Assembly (NCBI GenBank): GCA_042573625.1
Contig: JBHPCZ010000001.1
Location: 30,185-94,184, forward strand
DNA length: 64,000 bases
Source of the DNA: JBHPCZ01 sp042573625
GTDB lineage: Bacteria; Desulfobacterota; Desulfobacteria; Desulfobacterales; UBA11574
Direction of reading: 5' to 3'
This document shows positions 15,951-24,200 of the stretch, piece by piece. The notes beneath the pieces were generated by a model. It had not been told where the DNA came from. It searched no databases and saw only the letters and a program-made list of their open reading frames with translations. Numbering within the stretch: the first letter of the stretch is position 1; every line of letters starts with the position of its first letter. The position numbers and the translations under genes were made by a program.

Positions 15951-16652
15951 ATGAATATTAAAACTAAACTGGCAGTTTTGACCATCCTTTACAGCATCTA
16001 TGAAGATTTTGTAAGCAGCTTTACATGGGCATGTGAAAAGCACTGTGCCCTGTGCTGTACACGCGGCGTGACCTTGACGACCATTGAAGGGTATATGATT
16101 TTGGAACATTTGGTTTCAAAGGGGAAATCGGATTTGCTCGAAAAGATCAGCGCCGCAGCGTCTGAAAAAAGATTTCAGCCCAAAATTACAACGAACAGGC
16201 TGGCAGATCTCTGTGTTCAGGGAAAGGATATTCCTGACGAAGAAACCGGTGACAGATGGGGAAGCTGCCCCCTTTTAGTGAACGATGAATGCCCCATTTA
16301 CAAAGTCAGACCGTTTGCGTGCAGGTGTATGGTTTCAAGCAAGAACTGCCATGAAACAGGTTATGCCGACGTGGATTCGTTTGTTATTTCCGTAAATAAT
16401 CTGTTTTTTCAAACCATCGAGAATATTGACTCACCGGGCTTGTCCGGCAATCTTACCGATGTTCTTCTTTTTTTGGAAACTGAAGACAACCGGAAATATT
16501 ATAGAGACCATAATTTGGAAAAAAAAGGCATCGAACTTATTCCCAATCAGCCTGTGAAATCACTGATGATTCCTCCTGAACATCGGGTTAGAATCAAGTC
16601 AATAATTGATAAAATAAGGCGTATCAATGTGCCGGGATCGTCGAAGTCGTGA
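15951..16652 (+). CDS. YkgJ family cysteine-cluster protein
   Basis: 233 residues. The conserved cysteines are CEKHCALCCTRG near residue 28 and CPLLVNDECPIYKVRPFACR in the middle, the CxxxCxxCC ... CxxY..RPxxCR pattern of YkgJ-type (UPF0153) proteins, which probably bind zinc or an iron-sulfur cluster. Function unknown. AGCGAAGGATAAAA precedes the ATG. It is divergent from the small antitoxin-like gene. Confidence 0.85.
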   Translation: MNIKTKLAVLTILYSIYEDFVSSFTWACEKHCALCCTRGVTLTTIEGYMILEHLVSKGKSDLLEKISAAASEKRFQPKITTNRLADLCVQGKDIPDEETGDRWGSCPLLVNDECPIYKVRPFACRCMVSSKNCHETGYADVDSFVISVNNLFFQTIENIDSPGLSGNLTDVLLFLETEDNRKYYRDHNLEKKGIELIPNQPVKSLMIPPEHRVRIKSIIDKIRRINVPGSSKS

Positions 16653-16669
16653 CCGGCGGAGGACGGGGG

Positions 16670-17524
16670 TTATCCCGAATACTGCGCAAGTTTAAGCAGC
16701 CGTGCCGCGTTTAGACCGCAAATGCGGGCCATATCTTCTCTGGGTATGCCGATGGCATCCAGTTCCTTGAAATATCTCTCCGGTTTCAATAGCGGAAAAT
16801 CACTGCCAAAAAGAATTTTTTCTGTACCGACAATTTTTTTCGCCACAAGATAGATTTCAGGATCATAAAGAAACGGGGAAGCCGCCGTGTCAAAATAGAC
16901 ATTCTTAAATGTTTCTTTGACTTCCTTTTTCAGTAAGTTGAAAAAAAATATCCCCCCGCCCCAATGGGCCAGAACGATCTTGTTTTCGGGAAATCGCTCG
17001 ATCAGGTTGTAAATCTCTCTTAAGGTATTCGGTGACTTTCCGGGGTAGACATGACCGACCGGTTCATTGGTGTGGATCAAAACCGGCAGGTCTCTATCAA
17101 GACAAATATCCATAACGGGAATCAGTTTCTCAATGCACGCTTCATCAATCCCGGATTGATAAAATGCAAGTTCACCGATACCCGAAAGCCCCCCATCGAT
17201 ACAGCGTAAAGCTTCCGCGCCGGCATCCGCGCAAAAGGGATCAAAACAACCCAAACCGACAAGCCGTCCGGCGTACTTTTCTACGGACGCCATGATATAA
17301 TCGTTTTGCATTTTAAATGTTTCCGCATTTTGCCACGGAAACCCGAACACCACGGAGACGTCCACCCCCTGTTCGTCCATGGCGTCGACGATTTCCCTTG
17401 CCCCAACCAATCTTGATTTGTCAGAACTGTACAGAAGCTTGAAAGCGGATTCAGACGGAAAATATTTATCCTTGTTTTCACGGATATCTTTGGGAAAAAT
17501 ATGCGTGTGAAAATCGACGACCAT
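16670..17524 (-). CDS. Amidohydrolase family protein (metal-dependent hydrolase)
   Basis: 284-residue TIM-barrel hydrolase: N-terminal metal motif DFHTHIFP, middle LIHTNEP, VLAHWGGG and the late aspartate in ILFGSDFPLLKPE, the ligands of the amidohydrolase-2 family (decarboxylases, lactonases). Substrate not predictable. GGAGGTG lies 6 bases before the ATG. Monocistronic and convergent with the YkgJ gene, 17 bases apart. Confidence 0.85.
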   Translation of the reverse strand: MVVDFHTHIFPKDIRENKDKYFPSESAFKLLYSSDKSRLVGAREIVDAMDEQGVDVSVVFGFPWQNAETFKMQNDYIMASVEKYAGRLVGLGCFDPFCADAGAEALRCIDGGLSGIGELAFYQSGIDEACIEKLIPVMDICLDRDLPVLIHTNEPVGHVYPGKSPNTLREIYNLIERFPENKIVLAHWGGGIFFFNLLKKEVKETFKNVYFDTAASPFLYDPEIYLVAKKIVGTEKILFGSDFPLLKPERYFKELDAIGIPREDMARICGLNAARLLKLAQYSG

Positions 17525-17645
17525 CCATACACCTCCATCTGGGCAATTTTTTGAAGTGATCTATTGTTGATAGAAAACCAATAATGTATGATATAGGAAA
17601 AAGAGTCAATAGGTTGATGCCATGCTCCTAATTATGAATAGAAGG

Positions 17646-17819
17646 GGTTTCAAAACCTTAGAGTGAAGCCTTTTGACAATTTTGCGAAAAAGTTCTTAGC
17701 GAAGCGAAGTGTAAAATTCGTAACTGTCTGAGGGATTTATCCCGAGTTTTACGAATTTAGCGAAGCGAGCTTAGAACTTGTCAAAATTGTCAAACCAGCG
17801 AACGGAAGATTTTGAAACA
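17646..17819 (+). repeat. Long imperfect inverted repeat (palindromic element)
   Basis: Nested arms: GTTTCAAAA ... TTTTGAAAC outside, TTGACAATTTTG (17673-17684) ... CAAAATTGTCAA (17782-17793) inside, then AAGTTCTTAGCGAAGCGA ... GCGAAGCGAGCTTAGAACTT. The outer arm resembles the hairpin at 57013-57048. It could form one long stem and looks like a mobile palindromic element next to trmL. The remainder of 17525-17844 shows no gene. Confidence 0.75.
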
Positions 17820-17844
17820 GCTTCTATCAAACAAGAACGGGTCA

Positions 17845-18330
17845 ATGAAAAAACACTCTCTGAATATCACAGGGAAAAAGATCGAACGCCATGTCGTTTT
17901 GGTCGAACCCGAAGTACACTGGAACACCGGCAATATCGGCCGAACCTGTCTGGGTACCGGCGCCTTTCTTCACCTGATTAAACCGCTGGGGTTTTCCCTT
18001 GAAAGTAGGGAACTGAAAAGGGCCGGTCTGGATTACTGGCAGAGGGTCAAACTTTCTGTTTGGGATGATTTTGAAAGTTTCAAAAAAGAAATGGCGGCAA
18101 ATAAAACGGAGGTCGCACTGTTTACAAAAAACGGTGAAAAGCCGTTCTGGTCCATGCCCTGCCCGGAAAGATTTTTTCTTGTATTTGGCTCGGAAACCCG
18201 GGGACTTCCCGAAGCGATTCTCTCTAATTACAAAGACAACACTTACCATATACCCATTACCCGTGACATCCGGAGTCTCAACCTGTCCACCACCGTGGGG
18301 ATTGTGCTGTATGAAAGCCTCCGGTGTTGA
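17845..18330 (+). CDS. trmL: tRNA (cytidine/uridine-2'-O)-methyltransferase, TrmL-like
   Basis: About 161 residues from ATG 17845. The TTG at 17812 would place the start inside the palindromic repeat and is disfavoured. SPOUT-fold motifs: VLVEPEVHWNTGNIGRTCL at the N-terminus, HLIKPLGF, LVFGSETRGLP and the knot segment IRSLNLSTTVGIVLYE. TrmL methylates the 2'-O of the wobble base in tRNA-Leu. Length and motifs are normal. Confidence 0.9.
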   Translation: MKKHSLNITGKKIERHVVLVEPEVHWNTGNIGRTCLGTGAFLHLIKPLGFSLESRELKRAGLDYWQRVKLSVWDDFESFKKEMAANKTEVALFTKNGEKPFWSMPCPERFFLVFGSETRGLPEAILSNYKDNTYHIPITRDIRSLNLSTTVGIVLYESLRC

Positions 18331-18540
18331 ACCGGATGGCGTATGATTCTTTTAATACCCCGCCCGCTTGTGGCGGAGAGTTTCATTGGAAGTGAATCTT
18401 GTATAGAAACAGAATATTTTTTGACACTATTTCCTAAAAATAAGTTGTATCTGAGACTCGACTGCTGATATTAAACCAAACCAGATTAAGCTCTCATTAA
18501 ACCCATAAAAATGGCAAAGGTCTTCTAAAAGGAATTTCCA

Positions 18541-18969
18541 ATGAATGCAAATCGGTTTGAGTTCTTGAAAAAAGATTTTGTTCAGGGGTTTCCGGCCTAC
18601 TGCGGATTTGAAGTAGAACGGGCGGAACAAGGGATTTTTGAAACACGCCTCCAAGTTCGTTCGGATCACTGCCAGCAAGACGGGTTTGTCCACGCGGGTG
18701 TCATGGCGACCATGGCGGATCACACTGCAGGGTACGCCGCCTACACCACCGTTTCCGAACAGTTTCGGATTCTGTCCATTGAATTCAAAATAAACTACTT
18801 CAAACCTGCCGTTGGTGACACGCTCATCTGTCGCGCCAAAGTCATCAATGCCGGCAAAACAATCATTGTATCAGAATCCGAAGTGTTTTCCATATCCAAA
18901 GACAAAGAAAAGCTTGTTTCCAAGGCCACGGTCACCTTAATGGCCGTGCCGGTTGAGAATCTGGGATAA
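18541..18969 (+). CDS. PaaI-type hotdog-fold thioesterase
   Basis: 142 residues. The signature HAGVMATMADHTAGYAA contains the catalytic acidic residue of PaaI/4HBT thioesterases; IEFKINYFKPAVGDTL is the conserved hotdog strand. It hydrolyses acyl-CoA thioesters, preference unknown. AAAGGAATT precedes the ATG. Four bases before the GNAT gene, so the two are cotranscribed. Confidence 0.88.
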   Translation: MNANRFEFLKKDFVQGFPAYCGFEVERAEQGIFETRLQVRSDHCQQDGFVHAGVMATMADHTAGYAAYTTVSEQFRILSIEFKINYFKPAVGDTLICRAKVINAGKTIIVSESEVFSISKDKEKLVSKATVTLMAVPVENLG

Positions 18970-18972
18970 AAA

Positions 18973-19497
18973 ATGGTAGAACATGAATTGGGCAACCTCA
19001 AGCTGACAGGATACTATCCGGGTGTGATCGGCAAGGTAACCGAACTCCACGCAATCTATTATTTCGAAAACTGGGGGTTTGACGTATCTTTTGAAACTCA
19101 GGTTGCGCGGGAGCTGTCAGCGTTCATCACTCAATTTGATCCACACAGAGATGGATTCTGGGCAGCACTGATGAATAACGTTTTTGCAGGAAGCATTGCC
19201 ATCGATGGCAGCCTTTCGGATACAGAAGGGGCGCGCCTTCGATGGTTCATTGTAGCTCCGGAATTTCAAGGCACGGGAATCGGCGGCGTTCTGCTTCGCC
19301 GGGCTGTTCAATTCTGTAGAGACGCCGGCTACAGAAATGTTTTTCTGTGGACGTTCCGGGGTCTTGACGCGGCCCGAAGCCTTTATGAGCGGGAAGGTTT
19401 CAGGCTGTCTGTTGAAAAGCCCGTGCACCAATGGGGAAGGGAGATTATCGAGGAACAGTTTATACTAGACCTCTCGGAGCATCAATCCCGGATCTGA
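18973..19497 (+). CDS. GNAT family N-acetyltransferase
   Basis: 174 residues. The acetyl-CoA-binding motif A is RLRWFIVAPEFQGTGIGGVLL (about residues 88-108), and the motif B region is LWTFRGLDAARSLYEREGF. Substrate unknown. It starts 3 bases after the thioesterase stop. The downstream gene is hgcA, but a promoter and about 95 bases separate them. Confidence 0.88.
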   Translation: MVEHELGNLKLTGYYPGVIGKVTELHAIYYFENWGFDVSFETQVARELSAFITQFDPHRDGFWAALMNNVFAGSIAIDGSLSDTEGARLRWFIVAPEFQGTGIGGVLLRRAVQFCRDAGYRNVFLWTFRGLDAARSLYEREGFRLSVEKPVHQWGREIIEEQFILDLSEHQSRI

Positions 19498-19534
19498 TCT
19501 AACAAAATTGCGCCCTTGAACGCGTTTTTTCATG

Positions 19535-19563
19535 TTGACAGATGGGGCTTTATGGCTTATCGT
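19535..19563 (+). promoter_or_regulatory. Putative hgcA promoter
   Basis: TTGACA (19535-19540), 17 bases, TATCGT (19558-19563, 4 of 6 consensus). The predicted start is near 19570, about 23 bases before the hgcA ATG. Confidence 0.6.
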
Positions 19564-19577
19564 GAATATACGATAAG
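19556..19577 (+). promoter_or_regulatory. Perfect inverted repeat over the hgcA -10 box (operator candidate)
   Basis: CTTATCGT, six bases GAATAT, ACGATAAG. The 8-bp arms match perfectly and cover the -10 box through the predicted start site, where a repressor would block RNA polymerase. ArsR-type repressors bind dyads of about this size and ArsR genes often neighbour hgcAB, but no arsR gene is in this window. Confidence 0.65.
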
Positions 19578-19592
19578 TATATTTTTAATATA

Positions 19593-20795
19593 ATGGAAAA
19601 AATTAAGCAAAATAAAGCCGACTGCGGAAAAATCCAAATGCCCTGTTCGTGTGGTGAGAAATCCGATTTAGAGCCGCTGTTTACAGATTCATCGGATCAG
19701 GTTTCGTGTTGCGGGTTTTCCCCGAAATCAGAAAACACCCCTTTTGAACGGCCGGGATTCAAGGTTCAGCACTTTGTAGAGACCTTTGTGAAAACACCGG
19801 CCGGCCTGATTCCCCGTGTCAAAATCGATTTAAAGCTTTCCGATATTACGGGGACGGTTAAAACACGTCTGGGTATCGGCAGAGATAATTACAAAGTAGC
19901 GCCCGGGCTTTATTGCGTTGGGAATCCCGGATCGGATGATCCGGTTATGGTCACCGCCAATTATAAACTCAGCTTTGACATTCTTCGCAAAGCGCTCGTT
20001 GGGTTAAATTCGTGGATTCTGGTCCTGGATACCAAGGGCGTCAATGTCTGGTGTGCAGCCGGAAAGCGAACCTTCTCTACGGAAGAAGTCATTCAGAGGG
20101 TAAAAGTGTCGGGCCTGGAAAAGGTTGTCACTCATCGAGAGCTTATCCTGCCTCAGCTCTCGGCCACCGGAGTGTCGGCGCGGTCGGTTAAAAAAAGCTG
20201 CGGCTTCAAGGTCATCTGGGGGCCTGTTCGCGCCAGGGACATTAAACGATTTATAGAGGCCGGGAAAAAAGCAGATACTTCCATGCGACGGGTGACCTTT
20301 TCCATATTAGAACGGATTGTCCTTGTCCCGGTGGAACTCTCCTTTCTCCCAAAACCAACCCTGTGGATTCTCCTGGCTGTTTTTCTGCTCTCGGGAATCG
20401 GTTCTGATGTCTTCTCTTTAAGCACGGCATGGAACAGGGGACTGTTGGCAGTTGTGGCTTACATGGCGGGCGTCTTTGCCGGCGCAGTTGCCGCACCTGT
20501 CCTGCTGCCCTGGATTCCGGGACGGGCCTTTTTCCTGAAGGGAATCCAAACCGGACTGTTCTTCGGTATCGGGGTTGTCTTCATGTTCTGGAACAACATA
20601 ACCGGACTGGAGGCATTTGTCCTGCTTCTTTTTACAACAGTGGTAAGTTCTTATCTGGCCATGAATTTCACCGGATCGACGCCGTTTACTTCTCCGTCTG
20701 GTGTTGAAAAAGAAATGCGAAAAGCCATTCCGATTCAGGTTTGCACAACCTTGGTTGCTGTTGTCGCTTGGGTTGCGTCAGCCTTCACCGGTTAA
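19593..20795 (+). CDS. hgcA: Mercury methylation corrinoid protein HgcA
   Basis: 400 residues. The HgcA-defining cap-helix motif NVWCAAGK is at residues 151-158 with Cys154, the expected lower ligand of the cobalamin cobalt. Around it are FERPGF, VTANYKLSFDILR, QLSATGVSA and WGPVRARD, then a C-terminal membrane domain with about five hydrophobic segments (from about residue 245). HgcA transfers a methyl group from its corrinoid to Hg(II), making methylmercury at the inner membrane. A Cys-rich N-terminal extension (C11, C18, C20, C39, C40) precedes the core. It is paired with hgcB 58 bases downstream. Confidence 0.96.
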   Translation: MEKIKQNKADCGKIQMPCSCGEKSDLEPLFTDSSDQVSCCGFSPKSENTPFERPGFKVQHFVETFVKTPAGLIPRVKIDLKLSDITGTVKTRLGIGRDNYKVAPGLYCVGNPGSDDPVMVTANYKLSFDILRKALVGLNSWILVLDTKGVNVWCAAGKRTFSTEEVIQRVKVSGLEKVVTHRELILPQLSATGVSARSVKKSCGFKVIWGPVRARDIKRFIEAGKKADTSMRRVTFSILERIVLVPVELSFLPKPTLWILLAVFLLSGIGSDVFSLSTAWNRGLLAVVAYMAGVFAGAVAAPVLLPWIPGRAFFLKGIQTGLFFGIGVVFMFWNNITGLEAFVLLLFTTVVSSYLAMNFTGSTPFTSPSGVEKEMRKAIPIQVCTTLVAVVAWVASAFTG

Positions 20796-20853
20796 TTAAA
20801 GGAATTAAGTTTTAAAAAAAGTTTCAATTAACAAGTTCATCAAGGAAAAACAT

Positions 20854-21144
20854 ATGGAAAGTCTCAGATATCTTTCTGATGTATCAACCCTGATTATGGA
20901 TACCGAGTCATGCGTGGGGTGCGGAATGTGTGAAATCGTATGTCCCCACGGTGTCCTCAAGCTGGAAAACCGTAAGGCGCAAATCATTGATCTGGACGGG
21001 TGCATTGAGTGCGGAGCCTGCACCACGAACTGCCCATCAGGCGCGCTGAGTGTTACGCCGGGTGTCGGCTGCGCCGCTTACATCATACAGACCTGGATCA
21101 AAGGAAAGGAGGCGGCTTCTTGCGGAGAGGTGGAATGCTGTTGA
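20854..21144 (+). CDS. hgcB: HgcB ferredoxin, partner of HgcA
   Basis: 96 residues with two [4Fe-4S] motifs, CVGCGMCEIVCP (Cys20-30) and CIECGACTTNCP (Cys50-60), then the HgcB-specific GVGCAAYII with Cys73 and a C-terminal Cys-Cys pair (ECC). HgcB is thought to reduce the HgcA corrinoid and to hand Hg(II) through its extra cysteines. AAGGAAAA before the ATG. Gene order and spacing match known hgcAB loci. Confidence 0.96.
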   Translation: MESLRYLSDVSTLIMDTESCVGCGMCEIVCPHGVLKLENRKAQIIDLDGCIECGACTTNCPSGALSVTPGVGCAAYIIQTWIKGKEAASCGEVECC

Positions 21145-21221
21145 ACAAATAATCCTTTTCCATACAAAGGAATTAGCCCAAGCCGGAGCGCTTGATCATC
21201 TAAAAGGGAAGAAAAAAGAAT

Positions 21222-21569
21222 ATGAGCATAAAGAAATTAATAAAGGCATGGAAGGGTAAGAACAAAAGATACTACGATCGCGTAGAATACCCGCCCGATC
21301 AGAGGCCCATACTCAAGGTGGAAGAACATGAAATGGAAATATTAAACATTTCTGTAACCGGGCTCTATTTTATACACGATCTTGAATGGAGTGTGGAGAT
21401 TGATCAGTGGATAGATGGTGAAATCGTATTTTCAGACGGCAAATCAATAGAGATAGCCGGGCAAGTCGTATGGATAGAAGATAACGAAGCGGGCCTGCAT
21501 TTGAGCGGCGGTGTTGCATTTCCAATTATAGAAGAACAGATTTCTTTTCACAAGACTGAAAGTCCATGA
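21222..21569 (+). CDS. PilZ domain protein
   Basis: 115 residues. A PilZ-like beta-barrel is suggested by RVEYPPDQRPIL, ILNISVTGLYF (the D/N-x-S-x-x-G motif) and GEIVFSDGKSIEIAGQVVW. PilZ domains bind cyclic di-GMP; here the N-terminal RxxxR is altered to RVEYPPDQR, so binding is uncertain. It lies 77 bases after hgcB; any link to mercury methylation is not supported by sequence. Confidence 0.75.
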   Translation: MSIKKLIKAWKGKNKRYYDRVEYPPDQRPILKVEEHEMEILNISVTGLYFIHDLEWSVEIDQWIDGEIVFSDGKSIEIAGQVVWIEDNEAGLHLSGGVAFPIIEEQISFHKTESP

Positions 21570-21704
21570 TGCCGTCATATCAAAGAAACGAACCCAACTT
21601 GACATCTTTCCAATCTAAGCCCACTTGACAAGGAGTTTTTATATCTACCTTCACATTTTTGCTCAAAACATGTGGGTTAAACTACGAAAGAACTGCTAAG
21701 GAAC

Positions 21705-23087
21705 CTAGGTTGTCATAACCCTCTTCAGATCAATCCCATACTTCCTCATACGGTTCCAGACCGTCACGCGGCTGATGCCAAGAGTCCGGGCCGCCTGGGA
21801 CTGATTTCCATTACTCTGTCTCAGAGCGTCAATGAGCGCATTTTTCTCCCCATGATCTCCGTAATCTGCCTCAAAAGGTTCCATTTCCCTCATTCGTTCT
21901 CTTTTAAGCAATTGCGGAGGCAACGCTTCAAGGCGGATTGAACCCTGTTCTGCAATGACAAAAGCGTACTCCAAAGCACTCTTCAATTCCCTGACATTTC
22001 CGGGCCAGTGATATGCCATGAAAAGCTCCATCGCCTCCCGGGTTAATCCGGTGATGTTTTTCCCCGTCCGGGTTTGCAGACGGCGGATAAACGCATTGAC
22101 CAGTTGTGGAATATCTTCAACTCGATGCCGCAGAGGAGGGAGATGAATCGGAATAACATTGATGCGAAAAAAGAAATCTTCTCGAAATTCCTTCCGGGAA
22201 ATCATCTCTTCAAGGTTTTTATTTGTCGCCGTAATGATTCGGACATCTACGGAAATGGGCTGATGATCTCCCACGCGCTCAAACTGTTTGCTTTCCAGCA
22301 CCCGGAGTAGTTTGACCTGGATGGAAAGCGGAACATCCCCGATTTCATCCAAAAAAATATCACCGCCGTTTGCCGCCTCAAACCTGCCGAGACGATGCCG
22401 GTACGCCCCGGTAAATGCGCCCTTGATGTGTCCGAACAGTTCGGATTCGAGCAATGCCTCGTTAAGCGCCGCGCAGTTGAGCTGAACAAAGGGCGCTTCT
22501 TTTCTTTTACCCAACAGGTGAATGGCGCGGCCGACAAGCTCTTTTCCTGTTCCGCTCTCTCCATATATAATCACCGGCGCGTCACTCTGGGCCGCCTTTT
22601 GAATAATATCAAAAACGTTCTGTATGGCCGGTGACTTTCCGATGATTCCGTGAAAGTCTCCGTCCCTGTCCAGCTGGCGTGAAAGCTGGCAGATTTCTTC
22701 ATCCAGCCGGTCTATTTCCGATATGTCTGTCAGGGTTTCTACAGATCCCAGGGGTACGCCCTTTTCATCCCTTAAAATAGAAGCATTTTTCAGAATGGGC
22801 AGATACGTCCCGTCTTTTTTCATAACCAGACAGCGGCGCTTGATATCCTGTTCATGGTCAAACAGGGCGCACCATCCACCGTGTTTCCGGCTCAGTGCTG
22901 TTTCACAGGCATCACATTTAAGCAAGGTACACGGCCTCCCCAGCACTTCGTCAGAGGTGTACCCTGTTAAGTGCTCAAAGGCCTCATTCACCATGATGAT
23001 CGATCCATCAGTTCCGACAATCATCAGACCATCATTCATGGTGTTGATAACCCGCTTCCAGTATCGATTTATTTCCTGCTCTTTCAT
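21705..23087 (-). CDS. sigma54-dependent transcriptional activator (PAS-AAA-Fis)
   Basis: 460 residues: N-terminal PAS domain (about 10-130, MVNEAFEHLTGYTSDEVLG) containing several cysteines (CTLLKCDACETA, GWCALFDHEQDIKRRC) that could sense redox or metal, AAA+ domain with Walker A GESGTGKE, the sigma54-contact loop GAFTGA and Walker B GGDIFLDEIG, and a C-terminal Fis-type helix-turn-helix (NQSQAARTLGISRVTVWNRM). ATG 23087 follows a TTG. Divergent from the TusA/Hdr operon, whose sigma54 promoter it very probably activates. Confidence 0.95.
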   Translation of the reverse strand: MKEQEINRYWKRVINTMNDGLMIVGTDGSIIMVNEAFEHLTGYTSDEVLGRPCTLLKCDACETALSRKHGGWCALFDHEQDIKRRCLVMKKDGTYLPILKNASILRDEKGVPLGSVETLTDISEIDRLDEEICQLSRQLDRDGDFHGIIGKSPAIQNVFDIIQKAAQSDAPVIIYGESGTGKELVGRAIHLLGKRKEAPFVQLNCAALNEALLESELFGHIKGAFTGAYRHRLGRFEAANGGDIFLDEIGDVPLSIQVKLLRVLESKQFERVGDHQPISVDVRIITATNKNLEEMISRKEFREDFFFRINVIPIHLPPLRHRVEDIPQLVNAFIRRLQTRTGKNITGLTREAMELFMAYHWPGNVRELKSALEYAFVIAEQGSIRLEALPPQLLKRERMREMEPFEADYGDHGEKNALIDALRQSNGNQSQAARTLGISRVTVWNRMRKYGIDLKRVMTT

Positions 23088-23124
23088 CAAACCACGTGTC
23101 CTTGACTGTTAAGATTGCTTTGAT

Positions 23125-23167
23125 TGTTTAAACACTATTTAACACCTGTTTAAATACATTAAACACC
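23125..23167 (+). promoter_or_regulatory. Tandem dyads, candidate enhancer (UAS) for the sigma54 activator
   Basis: Two similar dyads, TGTTTAA-N6-TTTAACA (23125-23144) and TGTTTAA-N5-TTAAACA (23147-23165), with centres about 21.5 bp apart, that is two helical turns on the same DNA face. They lie 86-130 bp upstream of the sigma54 promoter, the normal place for a bacterial enhancer. Confidence 0.7.
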
Positions 23168-23252
23168 GCGCGATGGCAACCAGAAAATTAATATCTCTGT
23201 TTTACCAAATAATAACAACATATTGTCAGTTGATGCAATGTGGCTACACTTC

Positions 23253-23267
23253 TGGCACGATTGTTGC
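23253..23267 (+). promoter_or_regulatory. sigma54 (RpoN) promoter of the TusA/Hdr operon
   Basis: TGGCAC, five bases, TTGC: an exact -24/-12 consensus. Transcription should start near 23279, giving a leader of about 43 bases before the tusA-like gene. Confidence 0.88.
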
Positions 23268-23321
23268 GATATTAAACAGAAAAGGAAACAGGAAAACAAT
23301 CAAACGAGGAGGTATAACACC

Positions 23322-23576
23322 ATGACAGAATTAGATTTAAACACGGTTGAAGTCTCAAGTACTGTTGATGCCAGAGGGAGTGCCTGTCCCGGTCCGCTTC
23401 TGGAAGCCAAAAAGGGTATCGGAAAGGTTAAAGTGGGAGAAATTCTTGAAATCCTTACAGGTGACTCCGGTACCCGAAAAGACATGCCGGTCTGGGCCCA
23501 AAAAGTGGGGCACGAATATCTGGGTCTTATCGAAGCGGACGGATATGATAAAATATTCATCCGGAGAAAAAAGTAA
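23322..23576 (+). CDS. TusA family sulfur-carrier protein
   Basis: 84 residues from ATG 23322 behind ACGAGGAGGT. The hallmark DARGSACPGPLLEAKK contains the CPxP motif whose cysteine carries persulfide sulfur. The rest (VGEILEILTGDSGTRKDMPVWAQKVGHEYLG) is typical of the family. First gene of the sigma54-driven operon. With the Hdr-like subunits downstream it probably feeds or accepts protein-bound sulfur (inference). Confidence 0.92.
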   Translation: MTELDLNTVEVSSTVDARGSACPGPLLEAKKGIGKVKVGEILEILTGDSGTRKDMPVWAQKVGHEYLGLIEADGYDKIFIRRKK

Positions 23577-23587
23577 TCGGAGAACCG

Positions 23588-24013
23588 ATGTCATCGCCAT
23601 CCATTGAAGGAAAAATACTGATAATGGCTACGGAAACATGCGCTTATCCCGGAGCGGATTCCGTAGGGCAGGCCCATTCGAGCTATCCGGCGAATACCTT
23701 TATTCTCAGGGTACGATCCCCCGTGATGTTCCCGGAACAGTTCTATCTCGACTGTTTTGAAAAGGGGATCAGCGGCATTATCATCATGTCCTGCGGCGAT
23801 GAGTGCCCGTACGAAGGCGCATATGAGGCGTTGGCAAAAAGGATTGATCGCGTTTATCAGATGATGAAAAAGCGGGCCCTGGATATCCGGCGGCTCCGTT
23901 TGACCGCAATATGTACGGTGTGCAACCGGGCCTTTCTCAACGAGGTGAATCAGATGAACGCCGTGGTCAACGAGCTGGGACCGCCGTTACCGGTTGAAGC
24001 TCATAGTGCGTAG
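23588..24013 (+). CDS. MvhD/FlpD-like iron-sulfur electron-transfer protein
   Basis: 141 residues. Cysteine pattern CAYPGAD, SCGDECPYEGAY and CTVCN, as in the hydrogenase iron-sulfur subunit family (MvhD, FlpD), which carries a [2Fe-2S] cluster and passes electrons to HdrA in flavin-bifurcating complexes. Eleven bases after the TusA gene. No hydrogenase genes are nearby, so the electron donor is unknown. Confidence 0.85.
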   Translation: MSSPSIEGKILIMATETCAYPGADSVGQAHSSYPANTFILRVRSPVMFPEQFYLDCFEKGISGIIIMSCGDECPYEGAYEALAKRIDRVYQMMKKRALDIRRLRLTAICTVCNRAFLNEVNQMNAVVNELGPPLPVEAHSA

Positions 24014-24200
24014 CTGACCCGCATTTCTCATGAAGAATTTATTTTGTTCTTCAAAACAACGACAAACCGCTTCGAAATAAAAAGCGTATATAAAACTCGA
24101 TCGACTAATTTCAAAAACACTCTATTTTAATGAACATCTTTTTAAATAAATTCTTCACCAGAGGCCTGGCCGCTATGAATTCATCAATCCGGAGGAATTA

